Source: Acinetobacter variabilis
Lineage (GTDB): Bacteria > Pseudomonadota > Gammaproteobacteria > Pseudomonadales > Moraxellaceae
Length of the DNA stretch: 64,000 nt
Direction: 5' to 3'
Assembly: GCF_000369625.1 (NCBI RefSeq)
Contig: NZ_KB850113.1
Location: forward strand, 1 to 64,000
Shown: positions 48,411 to 60,929 of the stretch, piece after piece
Layout of the letters: the number at the start of each line of letters is the position of its first letter
How positions within the stretch are numbered: the first letter of the stretch is position 1
Notes under the pieces: model-generated
The model's input: the letters and a program-made list of their open reading frames with translations, nothing else
The model's database searches: none
What the model was told of the DNA's origin: nothing
Program-made: the position numbers and the translations under genes

Positions 48411-49104
48411 GTAATAAGTCTGGTTCAATCACGGGCTGAAACCGTTCGAGATGCTGGGCAAAGAGTGCAGCATCTCCACCAGTCAGGATCAGCTGTGCCG
48501 GAAAATCTTGCAGTACTTTTTCAATGGTGCTGAGCAGACCGAATAAAATGCCATGATGCACGGCATCAATGGTATTGCGTCCAGGACTGAGTTCCTCGAA
48601 AGCTACATCTGGGATTTTAATGCCTTTGGTATTCTGGATCAGGGAATCGCGTTGTAAATACAGATTCGGCAGGATATAACCGCCGAGATGTTCTTGGCCT
48701 TGGGCTAGATCAATGGTCAGGGCAGTCCCGCAGCTGATGACACAGTAATTTTGATCGGCTGACTTGGCAACGGCCAGCACCTGCAACCAGCGGTCAATCC
48801 CAAGCTGTGAAGGATCATCATAGCCACAGATCAGACCGGCATAGCGTGCCTGTACTTTGGCAAAAACCACAGGAATGTTCAGGCAGGTCAGAATCGATTG
48901 AATACGGACATTATTCGCTTTGTCCAGTACTGAAGAAATTCCGACTTGATGCAGACCCAAACTTTTAAAGTGCTGAATCAAGCCAAGAAGTAAGTCGGCA
49001 GGGGATTGTAAATGCATTTCCGCGGCATGTTCAATGATCTGGTTCTGCTCCGTAATCCAGTATTTGAGCCGTGTATTGCCGATATCCAACCATAGTTTTT
49101 TCAT
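48364..49104 (-). CDS. coaX: Type III pantothenate kinase CoaX
   Basis: 246 aa. First step of CoA synthesis. ASKHA fold: [13 protein letters not shown] at the start, [18 protein letters not shown] (the type III signature), [12 protein letters not shown] and GGYILPNL. Type III kinases are not inhibited by CoA. Fourteen bases downstream of birA; the pair is common in Acinetobacter and Pseudomonas. Confidence 0.95.
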   Translation of the reverse strand: MKKLWLDIGNTRLKYWITEQNQIIEHAAEMHLQSPADLLLGLIQHFKSLGLHQVGISSVLDKANNVRIQSILTCLNIPVVFAKVQARYAGLICGYDDPSQLGIDRWLQVLAVAKSADQNYCVISCGTALTIDLAQGQEHLGGYILPNLYLQRDSLIQNTKGIKIPDVAFEELSPGRNTIDAVHHGILFGLLSTIEKVLQDFPAQLILTGGDAALFAQHLERFQPVIEPDLLLKGLQHFADHLPDTV

Positions 49105-49118
49105 TGAATGATGCCTGT

Positions 49119-49874
49119 TCAGCCGCCGTTTTTAAGACGGAGTTGCCCCTGATAAAATATCTGCGTACCTGCATCCGTTTCGATAATAACGGCACCATCG
49201 TCCTGAATGCCGAGGAAAGTTCCGGAATATTGGCCTTGAATATCGGTAAATTCAACTGTTTGCTGGAAAAATGCGGCATATTGCTTAAACCGTGCTGGTA
49301 GATTCTGACTGCCATAATTAAACCATTCACCCGCTTGCTGAATAGCCAGATACAACTCGGCAATCAGATCCACACGTGAAGCATGCTGTAGTCCCAATTC
49401 AGTCAGAGAAGTCACCTGCTGGTCTGGAACGCTTTCCGTGAGTGGACTGATATTGATCCCGACGCCGACCACCACCTGTTGGGTCGAAATCGGTTCAATC
49501 AGAATGCCGCCCCATTTCCCTTGCAGGCTGTACAGGTCATTGGGCCATTTTACCTGCAAGTCCAGTCCTTTTAGACTTGGCATTTGCAGGATATTTAATG
49601 CAATTTCCAGCGCCAGACGACCATCGATTGCTTTTTGTGTATGCAGCAATGTGCTTAAATAGATGTTCCCCTCAGGAGAAATCCACTGACGTTGACGCTG
49701 TCCACGTCCTTGGGTTTGCACGCGGCTACACACCAGTACCTGTTGTACCCCTTTGGTTGCTAGTTCCCGGACATCGTCATTGGTCGATGTGGTAATGGGC
49801 TTGATCAGCAGCACTTCAGGGAGTTGGCCTGCTTGACTTAAACGTTGCTGCAGTTCGCGAGTTTCTACATCCAT
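49119..49874 (-). CDS. birA: Biotin--[acetyl-CoA-carboxylase] ligase BirA, without repressor domain
   Basis: 251 aa. Biotinylates Acc[36 protein letters not shown] (biotinoyl-AMP loop), [10 protein letters not shown] and GGILIEP are catalytic-domain motifs. No N-terminal winged helix, so it cannot repress biotin genes as E. coli BirA does. Operon with coaX. Its 5' end overlaps the leader of the divergent TauE/SafE gene. Confidence 0.93.
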   Translation of the reverse strand: MDVETRELQQRLSQAGQLPEVLLIKPITTSTNDDVRELATKGVQQVLVCSRVQTQGRGQRQRQWISPEGNIYLSTLLHTQKAIDGRLALEIALNILQMPSLKGLDLQVKWPNDLYSLQGKWGGILIEPISTQQVVVGVGINISPLTESVPDQQVTSLTELGLQHASRVDLIAELYLAIQQAGEWFNYGSQNLPARFKQYAAFFQQTVEFTDIQGQYSGTFLGIQDDGAVIIETDAGTQIFYQGQLRLKNGG

Positions 49875-49901
49875 TTGAATCTAAACGTGGTAAATGTCGT
49901 T

Positions 49902-50705
49902 ATGGAGTTAATCATATATTTATTGATTGGTGCAATTGCAGGATTTGCCGCAGGCCTGTTTGGCGTTGGTGGTGGTCTGATTATCGTGCCAATCCTGTAC
50001 ATTGTTTTTACCCAGCTCCAGTACAATCCAAGCGTGATTATGCATATGGCAGTCGGAACTTCTCTGGCCACGATTATTGTGACCTCAATTAGTTCGGTGA
50101 TGGCGCATCATCAGAGAGGGGCAGTGTTATGGGAGGTAGTGCGTAATCTGGCACCCGGCCTGGTCATTGGCTCATTCTTAGGAGCTGGAATTGCAGATTA
50201 TTTATCGGGCCAAGGTCTGCAATTGCTGATTGGCTTCTTTGCAGTCTGGATTGCATTCAGAATGTTTAGAGGCGCACATTATCAGGTTGATCCGAATCAG
50301 AAATTGCCTTCAGCCGCATTACAGCTGGCAGCGGGTGGTGGCATTGGCGTGGCATCGGCCATATTCGGGATTGGTGGCGGCAGTTTGACTGTGCCTTTCC
50401 TGAATCGTTGTGGTGTCGTCATCCAGAAAGCGGTAGCCACTTCTGCTGCCTGCGGTTTGCCGATCGCGGTGGCCGGTGCCTTAGGTTTCATCTGGTTTGG
50501 TCAGAAAGCTGAAGTCGAAGTGCCAAATACGATTGGTTATATTCATATTTATGCGTTTATTGGTATTAGTGTGATGAGTTTTATTACTGCAAAATTTGGT
50601 GCAAAAGTGGCGCATTTATTATCACCAGTTCTATTAAAAAAATGTTTTGCGGCCTTACTGACTACAGTTGGTCTGTATTTTATCTATCAAGGCTTTACTA
50701 CCTGA
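49902..50705 (+). CDS. TauE/SafE family permease
   Basis: 267 aa with about eight membrane helices in two halves. Each half has a glycine-rich motif: AGFAAGLFGVGGGLIIVPIL near residue 13 and ASAIFGIGGGSLTVPFLNRC near 155. The family carries sulfite, sulfoacetate or other organic anions; substrate unknown. The frame is open from 49845 but MELIIYLLIGA at 49902 is a proper membrane-protein start. Confidence 0.88.
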   Translation: MELIIYLLIGAIAGFAAGLFGVGGGLIIVPILYIVFTQLQYNPSVIMHMAVGTSLATIIVTSISSVMAHHQRGAVLWEVVRNLAPGLVIGSFLGAGIADYLSGQGLQLLIGFFAVWIAFRMFRGAHYQVDPNQKLPSAALQLAAGGGIGVASAIFGIGGGSLTVPFLNRCGVVIQKAVATSAACGLPIAVAGALGFIWFGQKAEVEVPNTIGYIHIYAFIGISVMSFITAKFGAKVAHLLSPVLLKKCFAALLTTVGLYFIYQGFTT

Positions 50706-50899
50706 ACTACTCATTTTTTATTAGCTAAATTTTTTGAGGAGAATGGGTCACTATTCTCCTTTTTCTTTGACTGGGTTGGCTGTATAGACACAAGATTGTC
50801 TGACAATGTCAAAGTATTTTCTGCAAAAAAGCCGTTTAATAACTGAAAAGTCATCCAGAATGACTGCACTTGCATCAATAAAAATAAGACAGGAACAGT

Positions 50900-51595
50900 A
50901 TGCAACAACAAGAAGCACACAGTTTGTCTGAACAGATTGCCAAGCATATCAGTGAACAGATTATCCGGGGTGAACTGGTTGAAGGCGAACGCATCCAGGA
51001 ACTCAGAATTGCATCGGAGCTTGACGTCAGTCGGGGATCAGTCCGAGAAGCCTTGCTCTTGCTTGAACGTACCCAGTTGATTGAAATCTTCCCGCGTCGC
51101 GGCGCTATTGTCTCGGAAATGTCGGCCATGCAGGTTCGTGCCCTGTTTGACCTGACCTCTTTATTGCTGGGGCAGATGGTACATCGTATGGCAGAGACCT
51201 GGCGCAGTCATGAGGCAGAGCGCATTCAGCTATTATTAGAACAATTGGAAGCCGAAACCCGCCAAGGCCATACCGAAAAGTTTTATGATTTGATCTTTCA
51301 GGGAATGGCCCAGCAACAGGAGATGGTCGGTAATCTTTACCTGATGCGCTACTATCAGGAACTGCTGCCATCTTTACGCCGTAGCTATTTTCTGACCCTG
51401 AATATTTCAAGACGTGAGCTACAGGAATCTTTTGAATTATTTAAACTGGTGACGGAAGCGATTTTAATTCGTAAATCCCATCAGGCGACGTTATTTATGG
51501 AAGATTTTTGTCGACACTTGCGCAACCTTGTGTTGGAATCTCTGACACGGATGAAACAAATTGAACTCGCGTGGGCCAGACGCTCACGACGTTAA
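50900..51595 (+). CDS. GntR family transcriptional regulator (FCD type)
   Basis: 231 aa. N-terminal winged helix (SEQIAKHISEQIIRGELVEG, ELDVSRGSVREALLLLERTQ, IFPRRGAIVSEM) and a helical C-terminal effector domain of FadR/FCD type lacking the usual Asp/His metal set in the part I can read. Target unknown; monocistronic upstream of smc, with 11 bases between its stop and the smc start, so the two may be cotranscribed. Confidence 0.87.
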   Translation: MQQQEAHSLSEQIAKHISEQIIRGELVEGERIQELRIASELDVSRGSVREALLLLERTQLIEIFPRRGAIVSEMSAMQVRALFDLTSLLLGQMVHRMAETWRSHEAERIQLLLEQLEAETRQGHTEKFYDLIFQGMAQQQEMVGNLYLMRYYQELLPSLRRSYFLTLNISRRELQESFELFKLVTEAILIRKSHQATLFMEDFCRHLRNLVLESLTRMKQIELAWARRSRR

Positions 51596-51606
51596 ATCAG
51601 GACACT

Positions 51607-54600
51607 ATGCGTTTAAGCAGTTTAAAACTTTCAGGCTTCAAATCTTTTGCTGACAGTACCACCTTACACTTCAAGGATAACCGGACTGCAGTGGTGGGAC
51701 CCAATGGTTGTGGTAAATCAAATGTGATTGATGCCATACGCTGGGTAATGGGTGAGTCCAGTGCGCGCCAACTACGTGGTGGCAGCATGCAGGATGTGAT
51801 TTTTACCGGAACAGCCAAGCGCAAACCGGTGGGCATCGCCAGTGTAGAACTGCGCTTTGATAATACCTATGGCAAGCTGGGCGGTGCGTATAATGCCTAT
51901 AATGAGCTGGCAGTGCGTCGTCAGGTTAACCGTGATGGTAAGTCTGAATATTTCCTGAATGGCACCAAATGCCGACGTCGTGATATTACCGATATTTTTC
52001 TGGGAACCGGTCTAGGACCGCGTTCTTATGCAATTATTGAACAGGGCATGATTAACCGTCTGGTGGATGCCAAGCCGGAAGAAATGCGAGTCTTTATTGA
52101 AGAAGCTGCCGGTATTTCCCGTTATCAGGCACGTCGCCGCGAGACCATGCTGCATCTGGATCACACGACGCAGAACCTGTCGCGTCTGGAAGATATTGCC
52201 TCAGAGTTAAAGTCTCAGCTTAAAACCTTAAAACGCCAGTCAGAAACTGCGATTCAATATAAAGAACTGGAAGGCCAGATCCGTACCATCAAGATTGAAA
52301 TCCTGTCGTTCCAGTGTGGACAAAGCCAGCGTTTGCAAGAAGAATATACTGTGCAGATGAATACGCTGGGCGAGAATTTTAAGCTGGTACGTTCTGAATT
52401 GACTACTGTTGAGCATGATCTGGGAGCGACCAGTGAACTGTTCCAGCGCCTGATTCAACAGTCCACACCGCTACAAACTGAATGGCAACAGGCCGAGAAA
52501 AAGCTCAGCGAACTGGAAATGACCTTGCAGCAAAAGCAGTCCTTATTGCAGCAGAACTCAAGCAGTCTGGTGAAGCTGGAAGAACAAAAAGCGCAGACCA
52601 AAGAACGTTTACAGCTGATTGAATTGCAACTGGATACCCTGTATCAACAACTCGAAGATCAGACTGCACAATTGCAGCAGCAGGAAGGTCAAAGTCAGGA
52701 ACAAAACCAGGGTCTGACTGATCTGAAATCCCAGCAAGGCACAATTGCTGCCCAGTTTGCTCAAATTAAAACCCAGGTTGAGCAACAGCAACAACGTAAA
52801 CAGCAAATGCTGGCGCAAAGTGAACAGCTGGCTAAAAATATTGTCCGGATTGAACAGCAAAAAGAAACCTTGCAGCAGCAGGCAGCACAAATTCAGCAGC
52901 AAGCGCAGCAAGAAGAGCTGGAACAGTATCAGGCTGATAAAGCTGAAGCTGAACAGCAAATCACTGGCTTTGAGTCTCAGCTCAAAACACTGAAAACTGA
53001 GCTTGAGCAGCTACAGGCAGAACAGGCAAGTCAGCAGCAATTGTTCATACAGCTGAAATCGGAAATTCAGGTGCTGCAATCAGAACGCAAAAACCTGAGC
53101 CAGTTACTGACCAAAGCCAATCCAAACGTCAAAGCGGATGTGGTGCAGTTAATGCAGGTGTTGAAGCTGAATCCACAGGCCAAAGCTCATGCCAGCCTGA
53201 TTGAAAAGTTCCTGGCGAAATGGCTTTCTGCACAAGTATTAGAAGAAACTGAGCATTTTTTAGAGAATAGTGCACGCCAGCTTAAAGCTCAGATGATACA
53301 GGATAATATTCAGATCGCTGAACTCCATTGTTTAGCAGACTGGATTGAAGCGCCTCAATATTCGCTCTGGCAACAGGTGGCCGTAGCTGAGAACTTTAAA
53401 CAGGCAGTTGGTTTACAAACGCAGTTGCGTACAGGCCAATCAATTCTTAGTCTAGATGGCTATCATGTTGGACCAGATTGGGTAATTGCCTTGGACTATG
53501 ATGAAGCCAGTCAGGCGGGACAAGGGGCATTGAGTCATCGTATCCGTCTGGATGAAATTGAGCAGCAACTGACTCAGCTTGAACCGAAATTCGCAGATCT
53601 AGAGCAACAGTTACCTGAACTCACTGCTCAAGTAAAAACTTTGCAAAGCCAGATTCAAAGCATCAATGAGCAGCAGAAGCAGGCACAAGAGCAGTTACAA
53701 CAGCTTGATCTGAACATTGCCAAAGTCCAAAGTGCGACACAGGCCTTTGCGGTACAAAAACAGCAACTGCAGAACCAGTTACAGCAACTGGATGAGCAGC
53801 TGGAAGAAGATGCGATGCAGAAAGATGATCTGGAAATTGATCTGCATGCACTGAATCTGAAACTGGAACAGGCACTGCCCAATTACAAGACCTTGCAATT
53901 TCAGCTGGAAGAACTCAATGCTCAACTTGAAGACTCACAGCTAGTCACTCAGCAAGCGCAGCAGGAATTAGAAGTACTGCGCCGTCAAACAGTACAAAGC
54001 CAGCAGCAGGCTGAACTGCTAGAAAAAGACCAGCTGTTTTTAAAAGAACAATATCAGCAGATTATTGCGCAAATAGAACAGGCTAAAAAGTTTGTTGATC
54101 CGGTACAGCTGGAATTGCCAGCTTTACAGAGCCAGTTTAATGAACAGGCGCTGATTACGGAAAAACTGCAAAAGACCTGGGCAGACTGGCAGATCGAGTT
54201 GAATCAGATCCAAAGCAAGCAGCAGCACCTGACTGAGCAGCGCCACACTTTCCAGCAGCAAGATGAACAATTGCGTACTGAACTCGAAGCCAAACGTCTG
54301 GCTTGGCAAGCTACCAAATCTGATTTACAGCATTATTCAGAACAACTGAAAGAATTGAATAGTGAAGTAATTTCAGGGCTGAATATTGATGTAAAAGTAC
54401 ATCAGGCCAAACTGGAAAAAGCACAGGCTCAATTCGATAAACTGGGTGCAGTGAATCTGGCAGCTTCTGAAGAGTATGAAGAAGTTTCGAAACGCTATGA
54501 CGAACTCAGCCATCAGATTCAGGACCTGGAAAATACCGTTGAACAGCTGCAGGCAGCAATGAAAAGTATTGATCAGGAAACCCGTAAGCTGTTTATGAAT

Positions 54601-55059
54601 ACCTTCGATCAGGTCAATGCCGAGCTACAAAACCTGTTCCCGAAAGTATTTGAGGGCGGTGAAGCGAGTTTAAGTCTTGAAGATGGATGGCAATCGGGTG
54701 TAAAACTGATGGCTCGCCCACCGGGCAAGCGCAACAGCTCACTGGCATTGCTTTCTGGTGGTGAAAAGGCTTTAACCGCATTAGCACTGGTCTTTGCAAT
54801 TTTCCGCCTAAATCCGGCACCATTCTGTGTATTGGACGAAGTGGATGCACCGCTGGACGATGCCAATGTGGGACGTTTTTGTAATTTAGTCAAAGAGCTT
54901 TCTGAACAAGTGCAATTTATTTATATTACCCATAACAAACTTGCAATGATGATGGCGACTGATCTTTTAGGTGTAACCATGCCTGAACCGGGAACCTCAA
55001 AATTAGTGACAGTAAATTTGGAACAGGCAAAAGAATACGGCTTAGCTGCGGAGGTATAA
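51607..55059 (+). CDS. smc: Chromosome partition protein SMC
   Basis: 1150 aa. Condensin ATPase that organises and segregates the chromosome with ScpA and ScpB. Walker A GPNGCGKSN at 31-39, two long coiled-coil arms very rich in glutamine (about 165-500 and 660-990), a hinge (about 505-655), and the C-terminal signature LLSGGEKALTALALVFAIF and Walker B CVLDEVDAPLDD. ATG 51607 gives MRLSSLKLSGFKSFADSTTL; an upstream in-frame start lies inside the GntR gene. Acinetobacter uses SMC, not MukB. Followed by zipA one base later. Confidence 0.97.
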   Translation: MRLSSLKLSGFKSFADSTTLHFKDNRTAVVGPNGCGKSNVIDAIRWVMGESSARQLRGGSMQDVIFTGTAKRKPVGIASVELRFDNTYGKLGGAYNAYNELAVRRQVNRDGKSEYFLNGTKCRRRDITDIFLGTGLGPRSYAIIEQGMINRLVDAKPEEMRVFIEEAAGISRYQARRRETMLHLDHTTQNLSRLEDIASELKSQLKTLKRQSETAIQYKELEGQIRTIKIEILSFQCGQSQRLQEEYTVQMNTLGENFKLVRSELTTVEHDLGATSELFQRLIQQSTPLQTEWQQAEKKLSELEMTLQQKQSLLQQNSSSLVKLEEQKAQTKERLQLIELQLDTLYQQLEDQTAQLQQQEGQSQEQNQGLTDLKSQQGTIAAQFAQIKTQVEQQQQRKQQMLAQSEQLAKNIVRIEQQKETLQQQAAQIQQQAQQEELEQYQADKAEAEQQITGFESQLKTLKTELEQLQAEQASQQQLFIQLKSEIQVLQSERKNLSQLLTKANPNVKADVVQLMQVLKLNPQAKAHASLIEKFLAKWLSAQVLEETEHFLENSARQLKAQMIQDNIQIAELHCLADWIEAPQYSLWQQVAVAENFKQAVGLQTQLRTGQSILSLDGYHVGPDWVIALDYDEASQAGQGALSHRIRLDEIEQQLTQLEPKFADLEQQLPELTAQVKTLQSQIQSINEQQKQAQEQLQQLDLNIAKVQSATQAFAVQKQQLQNQLQQLDEQLEEDAMQKDDLEIDLHALNLKLEQALPNYKTLQFQLEELNAQLEDSQLVTQQAQQELEVLRRQTVQSQQQAELLEKDQLFLKEQYQQIIAQIEQAKKFVDPVQLELPALQSQFNEQALITEKLQKTWADWQIELNQIQSKQQHLTEQRHTFQQQDEQLRTELEAKRLAWQATKSDLQHYSEQLKELNSEVISGLNIDVKVHQAKLEKAQAQFDKLGAVNLAASEEYEEVSKRYDELSHQIQDLENTVEQLQAAMKSIDQETRKLFMNTFDQVNAELQNLFPKVFEGGEASLSLEDGWQSGVKLMARPPGKRNSSLALLSGGEKALTALALVFAIFRLNPAPFCVLDEVDAPLDDANVGRFCNLVKELSEQVQFIYITHNKLAMMMATDLLGVTMPEPGTSKLVTVNLEQAKEYGLAAEV

Positions 55060-55060
55060 C

Positions 55061-56068
55061 ATGGAAATCACCACAATTATCGGGATTGTTATTGCAATTG
55101 TGATTATGCTATTCGGCATAAGACTGATCTTGAAAAAACCTGCGGAGGCTGTACCGTCACTGGATGCGGATCTGCATATTGATCCTGACAGCCAGACTCC
55201 GGTTATTCCAAGGCATGTACGATCTCAACTGTCTAAAACAGAAAGTCCGGCAGCTGCACGTGTGGAACCGAGTCTGAATGAAGAAGCAGTAGACAACATT
55301 GCACCTGAGACAGAACAACAAGAAGCAGTCAAAGTAGAGCCAACTTTGGTTGAAACCGCCCAGCCAGAAACTAAAGCAGCAAGCCGACTCGACACACCGG
55401 TGGTTGCAGAAGAAGCAGAACCGGAAGTAGCCAAAACTGAAGAAACCGCAACATCTGCTGAACAAGAAAATAAGCCTGAAACAGTAGAAGTAGCAGAAAC
55501 AGAAAAAGAGCCTAAAGCAGCTGAATTTAGCCTGAATAGTAATATTGAAAAAGCTGAAATTTCTGACTTTAATGATGAAAGCAGTATTCTCGATGCACAT
55601 CTCCATGAGCAAAAAATTGTGGATGAAGAATGTTCGCTGGCTAATGCTGAAACGATTATTTCATTGCATGTTTATCCACAAGGCCGTGCTCTTTCAGGCG
55701 AAAAAACCCTAAAAGTTTTACTGAAATATGGCCTGCGTTATGGTGAGTTAGCATGTTTCCATCGTTATAGTGAAGATGGCTCGAAACTGCTATTTTCGGT
55801 GTTGCGTATGGCGGATACCGGTATGGAAGGTTTTGACTTAGAAACTTTGTCGACTGAAGAAGTCAAAGGTCTGGCGTTCTTCCTAGCTTTACCGCATAGC
55901 GATGTACAGAACGCCTTCGATACCATGGACAGCATTTCACGTCTGATTGCGCGTGAAGTGGATGGTCTGGTTTATGATCAGAACCAGCAGGAAATGACCC
56001 CGCAATTACGTGAATTCTGGCGTCATCAGGCGATTGATTATCGTGCTGGACAGACTGCAGAAGTTTAA
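55061..56068 (+). CDS. zipA: Cell division protein ZipA
   Basis: 335 aa. N-terminal membrane anchor (IIGIVIAIVIMLFGIRLIL), a Glu/Ala/Pro/Thr-rich linker (about 45-170) and the C-terminal FtsZ-binding domain from about 190 (SLHVYPQGRALSGEKTLKVL, CFHRYSEDGSKLLFSVLRM, FFLALPHSDVQNAFDTM). It tethers FtsZ to the membrane. One base after smc and before ligA, a conserved smc-zipA-ligA order. Confidence 0.95.
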   Translation: MEITTIIGIVIAIVIMLFGIRLILKKPAEAVPSLDADLHIDPDSQTPVIPRHVRSQLSKTESPAAARVEPSLNEEAVDNIAPETEQQEAVKVEPTLVETAQPETKAASRLDTPVVAEEAEPEVAKTEETATSAEQENKPETVEVAETEKEPKAAEFSLNSNIEKAEISDFNDESSILDAHLHEQKIVDEECSLANAETIISLHVYPQGRALSGEKTLKVLLKYGLRYGELACFHRYSEDGSKLLFSVLRMADTGMEGFDLETLSTEEVKGLAFFLALPHSDVQNAFDTMDSISRLIAREVDGLVYDQNQQEMTPQLREFWRHQAIDYRAGQTAEV

Positions 56069-56131
56069 TATTCCAATATTGAATCTGCAGAATCCGATTT
56101 TTATAATAGCGAAAAGCTGAATATTGTATAG

Positions 56132-58204
<2,073 letters not shown>

Positions 58205-58227
58205 TCAGTTCTAAACAATGACTCAAA

Positions 58228-58272
58228 TAAAAAAAGACACCCAGGATGATGAATCTTAAGGTGTCTTTTTTA
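58228..58272 (+). terminator. ligA terminator
   Basis: AAAAAGACACC, an 18-nt loop region, and GGTGTCTTTTTT form a hairpin ending in a T-run 24 bases after the ligA stop. Confidence 0.8.
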
Positions 58273-58428
58273 TTGCTAATTCAAAACTATAGGTGAATGA
58301 GAGGGGAGGATAGACAAATACAAGGATGGGTTCGGCAATGTAAGTTGAATTCACGTACAATAGATTCATTTGCAGGTATAAATCCTGCCTGATTGATTTT
58401 GTTCTCCCTTTGATTTATTGGCATACAC

Positions 58429-59403
58429 ATGGCGCAAGCAAAGAAATCTTTTCCGCAACAAAAATCGCAATTACATGCACGAAATCTGCATCGCAGTCGT
58501 TACGATTTTCCTCAACTCATCCAGAGCTGTCCGGAACTTGCGCCTTTTGTCAGCCCGAATCAATATAACGATCTTTCAGTCAATTTTTCTGATCCTCAAG
58601 CTGTGAAAATGCTCAATAAAGCATTGCTCAAGCATTTTTACGGCATTCAATATTGGGATATTCCTCAAGATTATCTTTGCCCACCGATTCCAGGTCGAGC
58701 GGACTATATTCACTATTTGGCGGACTTGTTAAGTGATAGCAATAAAGGTCAGATTCCAACAGGGCGTGCAGTTCAGGTGTTAGATATTGGGATAGGTGCG
58801 AACTGTATTTATCCGATCATTGGGCATCGTAGTTATGGTTGGAAATTTGTCGGCTCAGACATTCATTCGGCATCGGTTAAAAGTGCTCAATTTATTGTAG
58901 AGGCAAATCCGAATCTCAGGAAGGGGATTCAGATTCGATTGCAAAAGACACCGAGCAATATTTTCAAAGGTGTGATTAAACCTTCAGATCGTTTTGATTT
59001 GACCCTGTGTAACCCACCATTTCATGCTTCGCAAGATGAAGCAAATGCCACAGCAACGCAAAAATTACGCAAACTTGGCAAACCGGTTGATCGGTCTAAA
59101 GTGGTGTTAAACTTTGGTGGACAAAAGAACGAGTTGTGGTGCGACGGTGGAGAAGAACGCTTTGTTTGCCAGATGGTACAAGAGAGTACACAGTTTGCTG
59201 AGCAATGTCTTTGGTTTAGTACACTGGTTTCTAAGAAAACCACATTGCCTATGCTATTAAATACCTTACGTAAGTGCGGTGCAGTGGATGTAAAAACCAT
59301 TAAAATGACGCAGGGGCAAAAAGAGAGTCGTTTTGTGGCTTGGACTTTTCTAAATACAAAGCAACAGCAAGCGTGGAAAAATGCGCGTTGGACTTCTGCT
59401 TAA
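58429..59403 (+). CDS. rlmF: 23S rRNA (adenine-1618-N6)-methyltransferase RlmF
   Basis: 324 aa. Methylates A1618 of 23S rRNA with [20 protein letters not shown] at the N-terminus, [14 protein letters not shown] as motif I, and [15 protein letters not shown] with the NPPF catalytic motif for amino-methylation of adenine. Length and N-terminus match the family. Single gene. Confidence 0.94.
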   Translation: MAQAKKSFPQQKSQLHARNLHRSRYDFPQLIQSCPELAPFVSPNQYNDLSVNFSDPQAVKMLNKALLKHFYGIQYWDIPQDYLCPPIPGRADYIHYLADLLSDSNKGQIPTGRAVQVLDIGIGANCIYPIIGHRSYGWKFVGSDIHSASVKSAQFIVEANPNLRKGIQIRLQKTPSNIFKGVIKPSDRFDLTLCNPPFHASQDEANATATQKLRKLGKPVDRSKVVLNFGGQKNELWCDGGEERFVCQMVQESTQFAEQCLWFSTLVSKKTTLPMLLNTLRKCGAVDVKTIKMTQGQKESRFVAWTFLNTKQQQAWKNARWTSA

Positions 59404-59523
59404 GTAGATTTTTAAGCAGTCGTCATAAGCTTGCCGATAAATGACTTGATGCATAAGCTCAAACTTAATCTGACAGATACAATAAAAATCGGTCACTGTC
59501 AGATCGGGTTTGAGCGAGTACGA

Positions 59524-60591
59524 TTAAGGAATATATTTTTTTACCAGACCATCATCCAGTAATTGCTGGAAATGTTCGACCAGACTCTCTTTTACCGGAC
59601 GGTATTCCAGACCGAGTTCATCCTTACTTTTTTGGGCATTAAAGAAAATTGGATAACCCATATTGAGTTCAACAAATTTACGGCTAAAGCCTGCCAGAGG
59701 ACCAAAAATCTTGAAAGCCGTTTTTGGCAACTGGTTGCGCGGAAACGGGAATTTTGGACCAAATGCTTCACGCAGGATTTTCCCCATTTCTAGCAGGCTT
59801 AAAGTCTCACTACAGATAATATAACGGCCATGCGCTTCCGGATTAAAGGCGGCACGGATATGGGCTTCAGCAACATCCTGAACATCCACCACACCATTCC
59901 ACATCGGTGGAACGCCGAGTAAAGTCATGCCATTGGCAAACTGTTGCAGAACTTCCACACTGCCTGATTGAGTATTAGGCGTTAAGGATTCCCCAAAGAC
60001 CAGTGCCGGATTGATACAGATCAGGTCCCAGCGATCCTGCGCTTCCGCCATTTCCCAAGCTTTGCGTTCTGCCATGACTTTGGAATACGGATAAGGCTGA
60101 TGGGTTTCTGAACTGGTGGTATTCCAGTGAGATTCATCAAAACTAGTGTGCTCGGTTTGCAAAATATCAATCGCATCCCCATACGTTGAGGCAATACTTG
60201 AGGTGACAATCACACGTTTGACAGATTCAGTTTTATTGACACTATTCAGCACATTTTGCGTACCCAGAATTGCTGGTTCAATAATGTCTTTAAGCGCATC
60301 CTTATAATTGGTGACCACAAAAGGCGAGGCCATATGAAAGACAATTTCACAACCTTCCATGGTCGCATCAAAAGAACCGGGCTTGAGCAAGTTGGCTTCA
60401 AACAGCTTTAAGGTTCCCGGACTGCTGTCTGCAATTTGTTCTAGGTGTGTATAACTCTGAGTTTTATTCAGATCGCGTACAGTGGCATGTACGGTATAAC
60501 CCTGTTTTAAAAGTTTCTGGATGACCCAACTGGCGATATAGCCAGATGCGCCGGTGACCAGAACAGGTGCTGTGCTATGTTGTAATGTCAT
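59524..60591 (-). CDS. NAD(P)-dependent extended SDR, dihydroflavonol-reductase-like
   Basis: 355 aa. Rossmann motif VLVTGASGYIASWVIQKLL at 11-29, VHATVRDLNK, FHMASPFVV, the SSIAS strand and the YPYSK catalytic Tyr/Lys pair at about 167-171. Closest group by pattern: dihydroflavonol-4-reductase or aldehyde-reductase-like SDRs. The substrate cannot be deduced. Shares a 338-bp upstream region with bfr. Confidence 0.8.
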   Translation of the reverse strand: MTLQHSTAPVLVTGASGYIASWVIQKLLKQGYTVHATVRDLNKTQSYTHLEQIADSSPGTLKLFEANLLKPGSFDATMEGCEIVFHMASPFVVTNYKDALKDIIEPAILGTQNVLNSVNKTESVKRVIVTSSIASTYGDAIDILQTEHTSFDESHWNTTSSETHQPYPYSKVMAERKAWEMAEAQDRWDLICINPALVFGESLTPNTQSGSVEVLQQFANGMTLLGVPPMWNGVVDVQDVAEAHIRAAFNPEAHGRYIICSETLSLLEMGKILREAFGPKFPFPRNQLPKTAFKIFGPLAGFSRKFVELNMGYPIFFNAQKSKDELGLEYRPVKESLVEHFQQLLDDGLVKKYIP

Positions 60592-60929
60592 ATTTAAACC
60601 GTTGTCGTTTTAACTTCTTTCATCGTAGGCACAATTATGCATGAACCAGGCCAAACAGGTGAGTCCAAAATAAAAATAAGCAACAAGATAAGTGCTTATT
60701 AATATTTACAAAAATTAACGTTTGAATATTCCAGCTTGCTGGATTGAATAAAAACGGAACGAAAAATGCAAGATATTGTTTTATAAATGGGATTTGGTCG
60801 AACAGAGAGCGTAAATGCAAGTGCTTCTCATTTTAATTATATAAAAATCAGACATTTACCATAATTTTGCTTTTGCAAATCGAAAATCTTTTCTCCATAA
60901 TAGGATGATAAAAGCAGGGAGTAATTCAA
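60592..60929. other. Divergent intergenic region between the SDR gene and bfr
   Basis: 338 AT-rich bases with no gene. A short inverted repeat TCCAGC-TT-GCTGGA occurs at 60730-60743, without a T-run. TGCTTCTCATTTTAATTAT (60819-60837) is faintly Fur-box-like, which would suit bfr, but the match is too weak to call. Confidence 0.4.

Noticed and set aside
53655..53882. Cys/Ser-rich open frames on the minus strand of smc
   Set aside because: They arise from antisense reading of Gln-rich coiled-coil codons (CAG/CAA become CTG/TTG and GCT/TGC frames).
60819..60837. Possible Fur box before bfr
   Set aside because: The match to the GATAATGATAATCATTATC consensus is poor and could be chance in AT-rich DNA.
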